A DNA stretch of 64,000 nt from Gammaproteobacteria bacterium (GTDB lineage Bacteria > Pseudomonadota > Gammaproteobacteria > Steroidobacterales > Rariloculaceae). Below, piece after piece: positions 8,748-18,439 of the stretch. Below the pieces are notes generated by a model, which saw only the letters and a list, made by a program, of their open reading frames with translations, was not told the origin of the DNA and searched no databases. The DNA lies in contig JAJDWR010000006.1 of assembly GCA_022825505.1 (NCBI GenBank), forward strand, positions 29,646 through 93,645. Direction: 5' to 3'. Numbering within the stretch: position 1 is the first letter of the stretch; each line of letters starts with the position of its first letter. The translations under genes and the position numbers were made by a program.

Positions 8748-9488
8748 TCATTCACCGTTCAGCGCGGCCAGCATGCGCCTGGCCGCCTCCTGCTCCGCGC
8801 CACGGCGACTCGATCCCTGCCCGCTGACCTCGAGTTCCCGTTCGGCGACCCGGCACACTACGACGAAGCGCGGATCATGTGGCGAACGGGTCCTGGATTC
8901 AATGGCGTAGCGGGGCAGATCCAGACCGCGGCTCTGGAGCCACTCCTGGAGCCTGGACTTCGGGTCCTTGAGACTCGAAGCTTCCGGAAGCGCCTCGATC
9001 CGCCTTTCCAACAGTCGAAGTACACACCGTTGCGCGTCGTCGAGGCCGGCGTCCAGGTAGACCGCCCCCAGCAGCGCTTCCAGTGAGTTCGCCAGCATGT
9101 TGGTGCTGGCTCCGCCCCCCCTGGAACGCAACTCCCCCGGCCCGACGATCAGGTGTTCCGCCACTCCCAGTTCCCGCGCGATCTCTCCCAGCGTTTCGCC
9201 ATTGACCAACGCCGTGCGGAACCGGCTCAGGTCACCTTCCGGTGAATCGCCATGGCGGTCGTACAGACGAGCGGCGATTACAAAGTTCAGGACGGCATCG
9301 CCGAGGAATTCGAGTCGCTCGTTATGGTCCCTGGCCGCGCTTCGGTGGGTCAGCGCGCGTTGCAGCAATTCCCGGGACTCGAATCGATAACCCAGGTGCT
9401 CGCTGGCCCAATGCCATCGGGCTTCCGCATTGCGAGTGGATTGGGGATTTTGCGTGGCTACCTGATGCCCATCCCTATGCGGCTCCAC
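8748..9488 (-). CDS. rnc: Ribonuclease III
   Basis: A 246-residue dsRNA endonuclease for rRNA and mRNA processing. The catalytic signature ERLEFLGDAVL and the later LEALLGAVYLDAG are present; a C-terminal dsRNA-binding domain begins at DPKSRLQEWLQ. The start is GTG at 9488, preceded by a GGGGGA site 5 bases away; it lies inside the 3' end of lepB (31-base overlap). The first 20 residues, before the nuclease core, are poorly conserved. Confidence 0.95.
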   Translation of the reverse strand: MEPHRDGHQVATQNPQSTRNAEARWHWASEHLGYRFESRELLQRALTHRSAARDHNERLEFLGDAVLNFVIAARLYDRHGDSPEGDLSRFRTALVNGETLGEIARELGVAEHLIVGPGELRSRGGGASTNMLANSLEALLGAVYLDAGLDDAQRCVLRLLERRIEALPEASSLKDPKSRLQEWLQSRGLDLPRYAIESRTRSPHDPRFVVVCRVAERELEVSGQGSSRRGAEQEAARRMLAALNGE

Positions 9489-10237
9489 ATCGGTCCCCCG
9501 TCGCCCGGCCAGCGCCAGTTCATCCAGATGCGTTCGGCCTTGCCCACCAGCCGGTACTCCGGGATGAACCGGACTTCGTTGAATCGGCTGTCCTGGCTGT
9601 TGTCGCGATGGTCACCCATCACGAAATAATGCCCTTCGGGTACCTGGTATGTGCCGCCGCGGCTGAGAATGCCCCGGGTATGGAGCAAGCCGTGCTCGCG
9701 GTCGCCGAGCTGCTCGCGCCCCAACTGCAGCGTACGGCTGCCTTCGTATGGCCCGACCAGCTCCAGTTCCACGGCCGCTCCGTTGATGGACAACTGCTTG
9801 CTGCCCGCATCGTAGGTGACCACGTCGCCCGGCAGGCCCACGACGCGCTTGATGTAGTTGATCCTGGGGTCCGAGGGGAGCCTGAATACCAGCACGTCGC
9901 CCCGCTCCGGCTCACCCACGTCAAGAATCTTCGTGTTCACCACCGGCAACCGCAACCCGTAGGCGAACTTGTTGACGAAGATGAAATCGCCCTCCAGCAG
10001 CGTCGGCATCATCGAAGCGGATGGAATCCGGAACGGCTCGAACAGGAAGGAACGCAATACCAGCACGATCAACAGGATGGGAAAGAACGAGCGAGCGTAC
10101 TCGACAACGACCGGTTCGCCCGCAGGTCCATCCTGCCCCGCCGAACGCACGCGGCGCGGTTTGAGGATCGCGGCATCGAAGGCCCATATCACCCCCGAAA
10201 CCGCAGTCGCAATCACCAGAATGAGCGCAAAGTCCAA
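9458..10237 (-). CDS. lepB: Signal peptidase I
   Basis: A 259-residue inner-membrane serine/lysine protease that cleaves Sec and Tat signal peptides. Two N-terminal membrane helices (FALILVIATAV and FFPILLIVLVL) are followed by the nucleophile box RIPSASMMPTL, the lysine box YIKRVVGLPGD and the C-terminal MGDHRDNSQDSR. No ATG gives a sensible start; TTG at 10237, with AAGGA 6 bases upstream, places the first helix at the very N-terminus as expected. LepA (elongation factor 4), often upstream, is absent; RseC precedes it instead. Confidence 0.93.
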   Translation of the reverse strand: MDFALILVIATAVSGVIWAFDAAILKPRRVRSAGQDGPAGEPVVVEYARSFFPILLIVLVLRSFLFEPFRIPSASMMPTLLEGDFIFVNKFAYGLRLPVVNTKILDVGEPERGDVLVFRLPSDPRINYIKRVVGLPGDVVTYDAGSKQLSINGAAVELELVGPYEGSRTLQLGREQLGDREHGLLHTRGILSRGGTYQVPEGHYFVMGDHRDNSQDSRFNEVRFIPEYRLVGKAERIWMNWRWPGDGGPMWSRIGMGIR

Positions 10238-10396
10238 AACTGATCCTTCAAACAAGCCGGCGCAGGGCGAGTATTGGGCATTTTGTCGGGGGCTGCAATA
10301 CGCGCGCCTGGCGCTTTCGGGCGGAAACCAGGGCCGACCCGGCCAGCAGCACTTGGCGGCAGTCCCCCGCCGCACCGAGACCGGCGGTGCGCGCTG

Positions 10397-10795
10397 TCAT
10401 GGATCGTCGACCTCGACCACTTCCGGCCGGACGCGCCAGCGGCCCTGCAGGCGACGGCCGGCCAGCAGGCCGAGCCCAAGACCGGCGGCCGCCCCCAGCA
10501 AGGCGCCAGAATCGCCCCCGACACTCAGGACGCCTGCGACAGTGCCGAGCAGCAGGCCCACCCAGGGCAATCCGTGCACCAGCAGCGTGCCGTGGAAAAC
10601 ATGGCGATTCTGCAGCGAAACCGACACCAGGTCACCCGCTCGGTGACGGCCGGTATCGCGAATTCGAAGCGAGGATGGCGGCTTCCAGCCCCACATGCAG
10701 GTGCCCTCGCAACCGCTGCAACGAGGCAGGGGCAGGATCGCCAGGTCGATCCAGCGGCCACGCTCGACCCGCCGGACGCGGGCACGCGCCGTCAT
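10397..10795 (-). CDS. rseC: RseC/MucC family SoxR-reducing/sigma-E regulator
   Basis: A 132-residue inner-membrane protein with the family's N-terminal cysteine cluster (CSGCEGTCMWGW) and two adjacent hydrophobic segments (LLVHGLPWVGLLLGTVAGVL and LLGAAAGLGLGLLAG). E. coli RseC has about 159 residues. It acts positively on sigma E or in SoxR reduction in other species. ATG at 10795 chosen to place a short soluble head before the Cys cluster; an ATG 13 codons upstream also exists. Last gene of the rpoE operon. Confidence 0.82.
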   Translation of the reverse strand: MTARARVRRVERGRWIDLAILPLPRCSGCEGTCMWGWKPPSSLRIRDTGRHRAGDLVSVSLQNRHVFHGTLLVHGLPWVGLLLGTVAGVLSVGGDSGALLGAAAGLGLGLLAGRRLQGRWRVRPEVVEVDDP

Positions 10796-10871
10796 GCACT
10801 CCGGTCCGGTAGAAGGCAGGGCATCCTGGCGCATGGGTTCCGGAGCCGTATCGCCGATAGAGCGGGGCGAA

Positions 10872-11831
10872 TCAGGGACTCGCGAAAGACGTTGCGATGG
10901 ACTCCACCGTCACCGCCGGCACTTCGCCCACGGCGGTGATCTGACGACCGCTGAATTCGAACGAAAAGGCGTTTGCGCTGCCGATCCGGGACAAGCCGCC
11001 GGCGACCTCGGTTTCGCTGTCCGGGCTCTCGACAAACACGGAAACCGTCGCAAGACCGTCCGAATACACCAGGTGTTCCACCGGATTCTCGGAACCGGCC
11101 ATACGGGTCAGGGTTGCCACCGAAAGCTGGAACCCATCCGGCAACCGGGTGGCACGCCACAGTGGCGCCGCCTCCGCCACCGCATTGTCCGGTGGCGTGA
11201 TCGTTTCGAACCCCCGGGCGTCGATGGTGGGCTCCAGGGCGGAAGGCGGAATCTCCCCGCCGATGTCGATCTGGGTGAACGCCATCTGTTCGACGGTGCG
11301 CCCCTGCCCGTCCCTGAGCTGGGACTTGAGCGGCATCGCCGTCTCGCTGTCGAGCCACAGCCGGTACCCGTAGCGGAACTCGTCCCTGGGATGGATGGCC
11401 ACCACCTGTGCGTCCCTCTCGACCACACGCTCGGTGTGCAGCAATGCGATCTCGTAGGAGCGCGCCAGATCCTCCGAGTAGCTGGGCAACGACGAAACCA
11501 GCGGGCTGACGTCACGGCGGTTCTCGAACAGAACGATCTGCTGGTCCGGAAGGATGCAGTAGATCTCGTCCTCGTTGCGAATGATCTCCCTGCCGACGCC
11601 ATCCATGGAGACGATGCGTTCGCTGATCCGGCCATTGTCGTTCCGGTGGATGATCTGCAGGGTCTCGACCTCGTCGCCCAACAGGTGCACGAACGTACCC
11701 CGGTAGCTCAACTCTTCGACCGCGCCCGTCATGCGGTCGAGCCACTGCTGTGCGTCCTGGGCCGCCGCCTGGAGCGTGGCGCACCCCACGACCGTCCCGG
11801 CCAGAGAACGCAGTGACGACGACCGGTTCAC
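10872..11831 (-). CDS. rseB: Sigma-E regulatory protein RseB/MucB
   Basis: A 319-residue periplasmic protein that binds RseA and protects it from DegS until lipopolysaccharide or lipoprotein stress signals arrive. A signal peptide ends near residue 24; the N-terminal LolA-like half contains ELSYRGTFVHLLGDEVETL and the C-terminal domain ends ITAVGEVPAVTVESIATS. The GTG start follows the rseA TAA with no intervening base, so translation is coupled. Confidence 0.9.
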   Translation of the reverse strand: MNRSSSLRSLAGTVVGCATLQAAAQDAQQWLDRMTGAVEELSYRGTFVHLLGDEVETLQIIHRNDNGRISERIVSMDGVGREIIRNEDEIYCILPDQQIVLFENRRDVSPLVSSLPSYSEDLARSYEIALLHTERVVERDAQVVAIHPRDEFRYGYRLWLDSETAMPLKSQLRDGQGRTVEQMAFTQIDIGGEIPPSALEPTIDARGFETITPPDNAVAEAAPLWRATRLPDGFQLSVATLTRMAGSENPVEHLVYSDGLATVSVFVESPDSETEVAGGLSRIGSANAFSFEFSGRQITAVGEVPAVTVESIATSFASP

Positions 11832-12449
11832 TTACCTTTCCTGTACGGGCGGAGGAGCCAGCAACACCGTAGTGCCCTCGTTGCTGATGACATTGGTATG
11901 AATCGAGGTGCGCCGTATCCCAGGGGCGTACTGCCCGTGCGTGATGAGGTAGTTCGTCAGACGAATCGGCGGCGGCGAGAGGGAATCGCCAAGGGTCAGG
12001 GGACCGGCCGCTTCGCTGGGCACGACGTAACTGGGCGGGTTGTCCTGCCCGGCGACGCCCGTCGGTACGCCCGCAACCTGCGCCTCGGGACCCGCCGGGT
12101 CTATCGGGCTGTTGATGACATAGAGTATCGCCAGTGCAGCCACGGCAACGCTTGCCGCGATCCCGAGCCCGACGGCAGGACGGAAGTACCGTCGCTGAAC
12201 TGCCGTGGCGTCCCGGGAAGGCTCCAACGGCCGAACGCCGTCCAGTTCTTCCCGCACCCGTCGGCGAAGGACATCGGGATCGGAGTTCGGCAGTTCGCCC
12301 CTGAGCGCGGCTCCGATGATCGAATAGCGCAGGACCCTGTCGCGGGTTTCGGGATCGCGTTCCAGGCGGCGTACGAGAAACGCACATTCCTCCGGCGACA
12401 GTTCGTCGTCGGTAAACGCCGAAATCTGGTCCTGAATCTGTTCGCTCAT
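11832..12449 (-). CDS. rseA: Anti-sigma-E factor RseA/MucA
   Basis: A 205-residue single-pass inner-membrane protein. The cytosolic head (SEQIQDQISAFTDDELSPEE, then RVLRYSIIGAALRGE) matches the anti-sigma domain that clamps RpoE. A membrane segment follows (VGLGIAASVAVAALAILYVI), and the rest is periplasmic, where DegS and RseB act. Two ATGs exist 15 bases apart; the inner one at 12449 has GGGGA just upstream and gives the usual MSEQ-type N-terminus. Confidence 0.9.
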   Translation of the reverse strand: MSEQIQDQISAFTDDELSPEECAFLVRRLERDPETRDRVLRYSIIGAALRGELPNSDPDVLRRRVREELDGVRPLEPSRDATAVQRRYFRPAVGLGIAASVAVAALAILYVINSPIDPAGPEAQVAGVPTGVAGQDNPPSYVVPSEAAGPLTLGDSLSPPPIRLTNYLITHGQYAPGIRRTSIHTNVISNEGTTVLLAPPPVQER

Positions 12450-12479
12450 GTCGTCCCCGGACATCCGTGTTTTATCCTA

Positions 12480-13091
12480 CTACAGCAGCGGACCGACGCG
12501 CTTGTCGATCGATTCCCTGGCTCTGAAAATACGCGAGCGCACGGTACCCACCGGACACTCCATGGTCTGGGCGATCTCCTCATAGGTCATACCCTCGATT
12601 TCGCGCAGAATGATGGCGGTTCGCAGATCCTCCGGCAAGTCCGCGATCGCCCGGTTGACGGTCTGCCGGATTTCCTCCGAAAGGGTCAATCCCTCGGGCG
12701 TATCGAGGTCCTTCAGCTTCGCAAAATTCTCGAACTGCTCCGCATTCTCGGGATTCAGGTCATACTGCAGCGGCCTGCGGCCCGCGGCCACGAGATGATT
12801 CTTGGCCGTGTTGATCGTGATGCGGTAGAGCCAGGTGTAGAAGGCGCTGTCTCCGCGGAAGTTCGGCGCCGCGCGGTAGGCCTTGATGAAGGCCTCCTGC
12901 GCCACGTCCATCGCGTCTGCCGGGTCTCTGACGTACCTCATGATCAGCTTGAGTATCCTGGCCTGATACTTGATCACCAACACGTCAAAAGCCGAACGAT
13001 CGCCTTGCTGGACCCTCTTTATGAGTGCCAGATCAGCGGCGCGCTCGCTCACCGGGCGATCCGTTACCGATGCGTGTCGTTGATTCTTCAT
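12480..13091 (-). CDS. rpoE: RNA polymerase sigma factor RpoE (AlgU)
   Basis: An ECF sigma factor of 203 residues as drawn. Region 2 is DVAQEAFIKAYRA with FYTWLYRITINTAKNHL; region 4 is LREIEGMTYEEIAQTM with CPVGTVRSRIFRARE. It transcribes envelope-stress genes. The ATG at 13091 gives 13 residues more than E. coli RpoE, and a sigma-E-like promoter overlaps that ATG. A GTG at 13052 (VSERAADLALIKRV) would match the family length and may be the real start. Confidence 0.95.
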   Translation of the reverse strand: MKNQRHASVTDRPVSERAADLALIKRVQQGDRSAFDVLVIKYQARILKLIMRYVRDPADAMDVAQEAFIKAYRAAPNFRGDSAFYTWLYRITINTAKNHLVAAGRRPLQYDLNPENAEQFENFAKLKDLDTPEGLTLSEEIRQTVNRAIADLPEDLRTAIILREIEGMTYEEIAQTMECPVGTVRSRIFRARESIDKRVGPLL

Positions 13092-13116
13092 AGACTACAC
13101 GGGACGGTGAAAGTTC
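13090..13116 (-). promoter_or_regulatory. Candidate sigma-E promoter of rpoE
   Basis: On the minus strand GAACTT (13116-13111), a 16-bp spacer and TCTAT (13094-13090) fit the GGAACTT-N16-TCTGA pattern of sigma E/AlgU, allowing autoregulation inside the sdh-rpoE gene block. Transcription would begin near 13083, downstream of the ATG at 13091, which favours the GTG start at 13052. Confidence 0.45.
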
Positions 13117-13152
13117 GATCTCGTGCGACCTTCGCTGCCGGCCCGGCGCAAT

Positions 13153-13608
13153 TCAGCGCATTCTAACCCGTATACGGGAACCACCGCATACCGCGGCGCG
13201 CACTTCTTCTTCCAGCAAGCGCCAGCTTCGCGCCGGCAACTGGTCGCGGTACAGGACCCATTCCAGCGTTCCCCGGGAATCCTCGAGGACAAGCCGGAGC
13301 CACCAGCCTCCGCAACGGCTCCGGGCAGTGAGAACGAGATCGTGGCGGTCCAGGCTCGGCACCGACCAACGTCCGGATGGAACCCTTTCAAGGCCGGGTA
13401 CGCGAGGCACGCGCCGCCACCGGGCATGCGCGAGCAGCCCGGCCACGAGCAGGCACTTCCACCACACTTGGAGCGATGAAACAACGATGGCCAGCGTCGC
13501 CAGGCCATGGAGGAACCACCACCACGAACGCAGCAGCCGCGAGGGCTGCGGCCTAACGTGCGCGTATTCGCTCGAGGAGTCGGGCCATTGCGGGGTCGGC
13601 TGCTTCAT
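13153..13608 (-). CDS. YgfX/CptA-like inner membrane protein
   Basis: A 151-residue protein with two close hydrophobic segments (SWWWFLHGLATLAIVVSSLQ, then CLLVAGLLAHA) and a basic, beta-rich cytosolic tail ending in RVRMR. This is the layout of YgfX (CptA), the partner encoded with SdhE in E. coli, and the gene sits in the same place. Sequence identity cannot be judged by eye, so the name rests on topology and position. The only ATG overlaps the end of sdhE by 56 bases; a non-ATG start nearer 13550 is possible. Confidence 0.6.
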   Translation of the reverse strand: MKQPTPQWPDSSSEYAHVRPQPSRLLRSWWWFLHGLATLAIVVSSLQVWWKCLLVAGLLAHARWRRVPRVPGLERVPSGRWSVPSLDRHDLVLTARSRCGGWWLRLVLEDSRGTLEWVLYRDQLPARSWRLLEEEVRAAVCGGSRIRVRMR

Positions 13609-13858
13609 GCCACCCCATAAGGTAGTCATGAAGGTCGGGGTCCGGAAGCTCCAAAAGTTGGCTGAATCGCCTCTTATCCGCATCTGACAGGCTTTGGAAG
13701 CGCCGGTCGAAGAATCCGACCAGCAGCGTGTCGAGTTCACGAGTACCGCGGCGGCATCGCCACCGCAGGCGTGCGTGTTCGCTGCGCTCGCCGTTTTCTG
13801 CTGAAGATGGCTCCGGCGCCCCCGACGCCGGCCGCGTGTGGGTGGGGTCGGCGGCCAC
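13553..13858 (-). CDS. sdhE: FAD assembly factor SdhE
   Basis: A small soluble protein, about 101 residues from a GTG at 13858, that promotes covalent flavin attachment to SdhA. The diagnostic RGxRE-type motif is RRGTRELD, followed by LLVGFFDRRFQSL and a helical C-terminus (LLELPDPDLHDYLMGW). The open frame begins at a TTG at 13891 inside sdhB; no ATG exists before the motif, so the start is uncertain. It sits between sdhB and ygfX, exactly where the succinate dehydrogenase operon would need it. Confidence 0.82.
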   Translation of the reverse strand: MAADPTHTRPASGAPEPSSAENGERSEHARLRWRCRRGTRELDTLLVGFFDRRFQSLSDADKRRFSQLLELPDPDLHDYLMGWHEAADPAMARLLERIRAR

Positions 13859-13871
13859 GGCGGCTGGCAGC

Positions 13872-14654
13872 CTAGTGGCGCCGCTCGGCAATCAGTTTCT
13901 TGATCTGGGCGATCGCCTTGCCGGGGTTGAGATCCTTCGGGCAGGCCTCGGTGCAATTGAGGATGGTGTGGCAGCGGTACAGCCTGAATGGATCCTCCAG
14001 CGCGTCCAGGCGCTCGCCGGTGTGTTCGTCGCGGCTGTCCACGATCCAGCGCCAGGCCTGCAGCAGTGCCGCCGGGCCCAGGTACCGGTCGGGATTCCAC
14101 CAATAGCTGGGGCACGCCGTGGAACAACAGGCGCACAGGATGCACGCGGACGGGAGGTCTATCTTTTCCTGATCCTCCCTGGACTGGAGCCGTTCCCGGT
14201 CCGGCGGCGGCGGCGTCCGGGCCTCCAGCCACGGCTGGATGGAGGCGTACTGGGCGTAGAAGTTGGTCAGATCCGTCACCAGGTCCTTGACCACCGGCAT
14301 GTGAGGCAGCGGATAGATCTTCAGCGTGCCCCGAAAATCGTCCACCGCCTTCGTGCAGGCCAGCGTATTGGTGCCGCCGATATTCATCGAGCAGGACCCG
14401 CAGATGCCCTCCCGGCAGGAACGGCGGAACGTGAGGGTCGGGTCGATCTCGTCCTTGATCTTGATCAGTGCGTCCAGAACCATGGGGCCGCAGGCATCCA
14501 TGTCGATTTCGTAGGTATCCAGCCTCGGCGGCCCGCTGCCATCGGGATCGTAGCGGTAGACCTTGAATGTGCGGGGGTTGCCCGCGCCCGTGGCGGCCGG
14601 ATGGGTCTTGCCGGGCCTGACCCGGGAATTAACTGGTAGCCTGAACTGTGCCAT
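13872..14654 (-). CDS. sdhB: Succinate dehydrogenase iron-sulfur subunit
   Basis: A 260-residue subunit carrying the three clusters between SdhA and the membrane. [2Fe-2S] ligands are [21 protein letters not shown] in outline (Cys at each end), [4Fe-4S] [12 protein letters not shown], and [3Fe-4S] [17 protein letters not shown]. It is about 20 residues longer at the N-terminus than E. coli SdhB. ATG at 14654, 29 bases after sdhA. Confidence 0.96.
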   Translation of the reverse strand: MAQFRLPVNSRVRPGKTHPAATGAGNPRTFKVYRYDPDGSGPPRLDTYEIDMDACGPMVLDALIKIKDEIDPTLTFRRSCREGICGSCSMNIGGTNTLACTKAVDDFRGTLKIYPLPHMPVVKDLVTDLTNFYAQYASIQPWLEARTPPPPDRERLQSREDQEKIDLPSACILCACCSTACPSYWWNPDRYLGPAALLQAWRWIVDSRDEHTGERLDALEDPFRLYRCHTILNCTEACPKDLNPGKAIAQIKKLIAERRH

Positions 14655-14683
14655 TGCGGGCTAACCCCTCGTTCTGGAAGTGT

Positions 14684-16471
14684 TCAATAGGTCCTGGCCT
14701 TGAGCGCTATGGTTTCGACGTCGTCCGTCAGCGTCTCCAACTGTACCGGGCGCTCGCCGAAGCGTACATCAGCATTCTCATCGACCCAGACCAGTGTGTG
14801 CTTCAACCAGTTCTCGTCGTCCCGGTCCGGATAGTCCTCACGGGCCTGAGCGCCCCGGCTTTCGGTCCTGTACGCCGCCGACTCGATGGTGGCCACTGCC
14901 TGAAGCAGCAGGTTCTCCAGTTCCATCGTTTCGATGAGGTCCGTATTCCAGACCAGGGAGCGGTCGGCCACGGAAACGTCCTGGAACGAGTCGAAGACGG
15001 GTTTCAGCTTCTCGATGCCTTCCTGCAGCGTTTCGCCGGTGCGGAACACGGCGGCATGTTCCTGCATCACGCGTTGCATCCGCCGCCGGATCTGCGCCGT
15101 GGGATGCTCACCGTCGGCATGCCGCAGCCGGTCGATCTTCTCCACGGATTCCTCGCCCGCATCCTTGCGCAGGGGCGCGACGCGATCGTCCGGGTCGATC
15201 AGTTCGCCGCATCGTTCCGCGGCGGCGCGGCCGAAGACGACCAGGTCGATCAGCGAGTTGGATCCCAGCCGGTTGGCGCCGTGAACGGAGACGCAGGCCG
15301 CCTCTCCCACCGACATGAGTCCCGGAACCACCACCTCGTCACCCGCCTCGTCGGTGGTCAGGGCCTCGCCGCGGAAATTGGTGGGAATGCCGCCCATGTT
15401 GTAGTGCACGGTGGGTTGTACGGGTATCGGTTCCTTCGTCACGTCCACGTTGGCGAAGATCCGGGCCGTTTCCGCGATGCCCGGCAGACGCTCGGCGATG
15501 ACGTCGGGGTCCAGGTGGTCCAGGTGCAGGTGCACGTAGTCCTTGTCAGGGCCGATACCGCGCCCTTCGCGCACTTCGATGGTGATCGACCGGCTGACCA
15601 CGTCCCGTGACGCCAGGTCCTTTGCGTTCGGGGCGTAGCGCTCCATGAACCGTTCCCCTTCGGAGTTCAGCAGGAAACCGCCCTCGCCGCGAACCCCTTC
15701 GGAAATCAGCATGCCCGCCCCATAGACGCCGGTGGGATGAAACTGCACGAACTCCATGTCCTGCAGGGGCAATCCCGCCCGCAGGACCATGGCGTTGCCG
15801 TCGCCGGTGCAGATGTGCGCCGACGTACAGGAGAAATAGGCGCGACCGTAACCGCCGGTGGCGAGGATGACCATGCGGCAGTTGAACCGGTGCAGGCGGC
15901 CCTCGGCCAGGTCGATGGCCACGACGCCGCGGCAGACCCCATCCTCCATGATCAGGTCCACGGCAAAGAACTCGATGAAGAACTCGGCGTCGTGCTTCAG
16001 GGACTGCTGATACAGGGCGTGCAGCATGGCATGCCCGGTCCGGTCGGCCGCCGCGCAGGTGCGCTGGGCAATGCCTTCGCCGTAGTGGGTCGTCATTCCC
16101 CCGAACGCGCGCTGGTAAATTCGCCCGTCGTCGGTTCGGGAAAAGGGTACGCCGTAGTGTTCCAGCTCGATGACCGACGCGGATGCCTCCCTGCACATGT
16201 ACTCGATGGCATCCTGGTCGCCCAGCCAGTCCGATCCCTTGACCGTGTCGTACATGTGCCAGCGCCAGTCGTCCGGCCCCATGTTGCCCAATGCCGCGCT
16301 GATACCGCCCTGGGCCGCCACGGTATGGCTGCGGGTCGGGAAGACCTTGGTGATGCACGCGGTGGAAAGGCCCTGTTCGGCCAGCCCCATGGTGGCGCGC
16401 AGCCCGGCGCCGCCCGCGCCGACCACGACCACGTCGCAACTGTGGTCGATGAATTCGTATTCGCGCGTCAC
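14684..16471 (-). CDS. sdhA: Succinate dehydrogenase flavoprotein subunit
   Basis: A 595-residue catalytic subunit oxidising succinate to fumarate. The Rossmann motif [20 protein letters not shown] begins near residue 12; [16 protein letters not shown] holds the His that binds FAD covalently; [20 protein letters not shown] and the C-terminal [13 protein letters not shown] (active-site region) are intact. The frame runs 105 codons upstream through sdhD, but the start is GTG at 16471, whose GTGA overlaps the sdhD stop by 4 bases. Confidence 0.97.
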   Translation of the reverse strand: MTREYEFIDHSCDVVVVGAGGAGLRATMGLAEQGLSTACITKVFPTRSHTVAAQGGISAALGNMGPDDWRWHMYDTVKGSDWLGDQDAIEYMCREASASVIELEHYGVPFSRTDDGRIYQRAFGGMTTHYGEGIAQRTCAAADRTGHAMLHALYQQSLKHDAEFFIEFFAVDLIMEDGVCRGVVAIDLAEGRLHRFNCRMVILATGGYGRAYFSCTSAHICTGDGNAMVLRAGLPLQDMEFVQFHPTGVYGAGMLISEGVRGEGGFLLNSEGERFMERYAPNAKDLASRDVVSRSITIEVREGRGIGPDKDYVHLHLDHLDPDVIAERLPGIAETARIFANVDVTKEPIPVQPTVHYNMGGIPTNFRGEALTTDEAGDEVVVPGLMSVGEAACVSVHGANRLGSNSLIDLVVFGRAAAERCGELIDPDDRVAPLRKDAGEESVEKIDRLRHADGEHPTAQIRRRMQRVMQEHAAVFRTGETLQEGIEKLKPVFDSFQDVSVADRSLVWNTDLIETMELENLLLQAVATIESAAYRTESRGAQAREDYPDRDDENWLKHTLVWVDENADVRFGERPVQLETLTDDVETIALKARTY

Positions 16472-16854
16472 GCAGCCGCTCCGAACGCCACCTTGAGGAC
16501 GGCGAAGATGCCGGCGACCGCCACGGCAATATGTGCGAAGAACGCAGCCACAAGGGAGAATATCTTGATGGCGGGGGTATGCACGTAGTCTTCGATGACC
16601 ATCTGAACGCCCAGGTGCGAGTGATAACTCAAGGAGAACAAGGCCAGGATCAGCATCACGCTGTTGAACGGCGCCTGGATGAGGGCGACCACGGCCGCGT
16701 AGTTCAGCTCGTCCGGTCCGGCCAGCGCCACGGCGAACCAAAGCCCCAGCGGTATCAGCGCGACTGCCGTCAGGCGCTGCGCCCACCAGTGTTCCACGCC
16801 GGTCTTCGCGGATCCCAACCCAAGAACCCGATTGAGCGGGCTGACCAGTCTCAT
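16468..16854 (-). CDS. sdhD: Succinate dehydrogenase membrane anchor subunit SdhD
   Basis: A 128-residue protein with three predicted membrane helices. The heme b/quinone-site motif [17 protein letters not shown] is characteristic of SdhD, with the axial His in SHLG. ATG at 16854; 13 bases downstream of sdhC and overlapping sdhA by 4 bases. Confidence 0.93.
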   Translation of the reverse strand: MRLVSPLNRVLGLGSAKTGVEHWWAQRLTAVALIPLGLWFAVALAGPDELNYAAVVALIQAPFNSVMLILALFSLSYHSHLGVQMVIEDYVHTPAIKIFSLVAAFFAHIAVAVAGIFAVLKVAFGAAA

Positions 16855-16867
16855 CCGCGCGGCCCCT

Positions 16868-17248
16868 CTAGAAAATCACCCACAGCGAATACGCCGCCGT
16901 GACGATGACCGTGAACAGGATGACCGCCCACCCGCTGACTCGGTACTGTGCCGGCTCAAGCCCGATGAGCATGTCCCAGAGCAGGTGCCGGATACCGTTG
17001 GCCAGGTGATAGAAGAAACAGAAACACCAGCCCGTGTAGAAGATCTTCGCCCAGACGCTGCCGAGCAGCGTGGATGCCTCGGCGTATGCGGCCTCACCGC
17101 TCGCCGCGGCCATCAACCAGTACGCCAGTAACAGCAGTCCTGCGGAGAGCACGAGACCGGTCCCGCGGTGCAGGACCGACAGCCCGCTGGTAATCTCCAG
17201 TCGATGGACCTGCAAGTGCGGCGACAACGGCCGTTCGACCCTGTCCAT
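16868..17248 (-). CDS. sdhC: Succinate dehydrogenase cytochrome b556 subunit
   Basis: A 126-residue, three-helix subunit. The N-terminal RPLSPHLQVHRLEITSGLSV with LHRGTG, and FYHLANGIRHLLWD with the heme-ligand His, are both PROSITE-type SdhC signatures. ATG at 17248 was preferred over an ATG 35 codons upstream because the RPLSPH motif normally lies within ten residues of the start. First gene of sdhCDAB-sdhE-ygfX. Confidence 0.94.
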   Translation of the reverse strand: MDRVERPLSPHLQVHRLEITSGLSVLHRGTGLVLSAGLLLLAYWLMAAASGEAAYAEASTLLGSVWAKIFYTGWCFCFFYHLANGIRHLLWDMLIGLEPAQYRVSGWAVILFTVIVTAAYSLWVIF

Positions 17249-17489
17249 GGTTTGGCTATCCGTGCTAATCGTCAGGTTGGCGAGCGCGAAACGTTGCAAT
17301 TGATACGGTTTCCGCGCGGTGCGTAGTCTGCCAGAAATGTGACTGGGCTGCATGCGTTATCGATGTTCGAGACGGACCCGCCGAGCCTGTCCGTAGACGG
17401 TTGCACCTGCCGAAGCACAGGCCTCCGGCGCGCACCATTCAGCGTCAAACTCCTTGACCTTCTCGAATTAGCTGCTAAAACGGCACATC

Positions 17490-18422
17490 ATGACGATGCA
17501 GACGACAACCGCCGCGCGAGAACACGTCGAACCGGTCCTCTGCCCACTCCCCGACATGGGCGTGATCGAGGTCACCGGCGCCGATGCGGAGGCGTTTCTG
17601 AACGCCCAACTCAGCCGAAACGTGCATTCGCGCCAGCCACCGCGGGCGACGCTGGCCGCCTGGCTCGATGCCAGGGGCCGCGTTCTGGCCTTGTTCCGGG
17701 TGTTGCGCGCCGGGGGCGGTTGGCTGCTCCTCACCCGGGGCGCAGATATTGAAGCGCTGATCCGCCGCCTGAGCCTGTTCGTGCTGCGTGCAGACGTTCG
17801 GCTGCGCAACCTGTCGTCCCGATGGCTCGCCGCCGCCGCGGTCGGCCAAATCGAACCATGGCTTGAGACCCGATCGGTCGCGCTGGGCGGCCAAGGGGGG
17901 GACTCTGCGACCGCGAACGGGGCTTTGCTCATTCGCATCGGCCCGCGGCTGGTCCACCTGTTGTCGGATGCTGCAGCGCCAACGGAATTGGCGCATGACA
18001 TTCCGGCAGGCGCCGAACAGTCTGCAGCATTGGAGGAATTTCGCCTGGGACTGGTCAATCTGACGCCCCGACTCAGCGGCCGCTACACCGCGCACATGCT
18101 CAATCTCGATCGCCTTGGGGCCGTGGCTTTCGACAAGGGGTGTTATCCCGGCCAGGAAGTCGTCGCACGAACGCAGAATCTGGGTACCGTCAAGCGCCGG
18201 GTGTTTCGATTCAGCGCACAATCCAGGCAGGAACCTGCCGTCGGCACCGCGCTGACCGACTCCAGCGGAAGTCCGGTGGGCGAGGTGGTTCGGGCGGTGA
18301 ACGTCGACGAATCGCGCGTCGAAATGCTGGCTGTTGTCCGGATCGAATCGGCATCCGGAGCTCTCACCTGCGCGCCCGAACGCGGATTGACACTGACCCG
18401 GGAGCCGCTTCCAGGGGAATGA
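17490..18422 (+). CDS. ygfZ: Folate-binding protein YgfZ
   Basis: A 310-residue member of the GcvT-like tetrahydrofolate-binding family, needed for maturation or repair of some iron-sulfur enzymes such as MiaB. The invariant K-G-C-Y-x-G-Q-E motif appears as KGCYPGQEVVART near residue 215. The early segment (ADAEAFLNAQLSRNV) fits the family. Divergent from sdhC with 241 bases between; in E. coli ygfZ also lies beside sdhE-ygfX, so the neighbourhood is conserved. Confidence 0.9.
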   Translation: MTMQTTTAAREHVEPVLCPLPDMGVIEVTGADAEAFLNAQLSRNVHSRQPPRATLAAWLDARGRVLALFRVLRAGGGWLLLTRGADIEALIRRLSLFVLRADVRLRNLSSRWLAAAAVGQIEPWLETRSVALGGQGGDSATANGALLIRIGPRLVHLLSDAAAPTELAHDIPAGAEQSAALEEFRLGLVNLTPRLSGRYTAHMLNLDRLGAVAFDKGCYPGQEVVARTQNLGTVKRRVFRFSAQSRQEPAVGTALTDSSGSPVGEVVRAVNVDESRVEMLAVVRIESASGALTCAPERGLTLTREPLPGE

Positions 18423-18439
18423 CGTCCCTTGTCGGCGGA

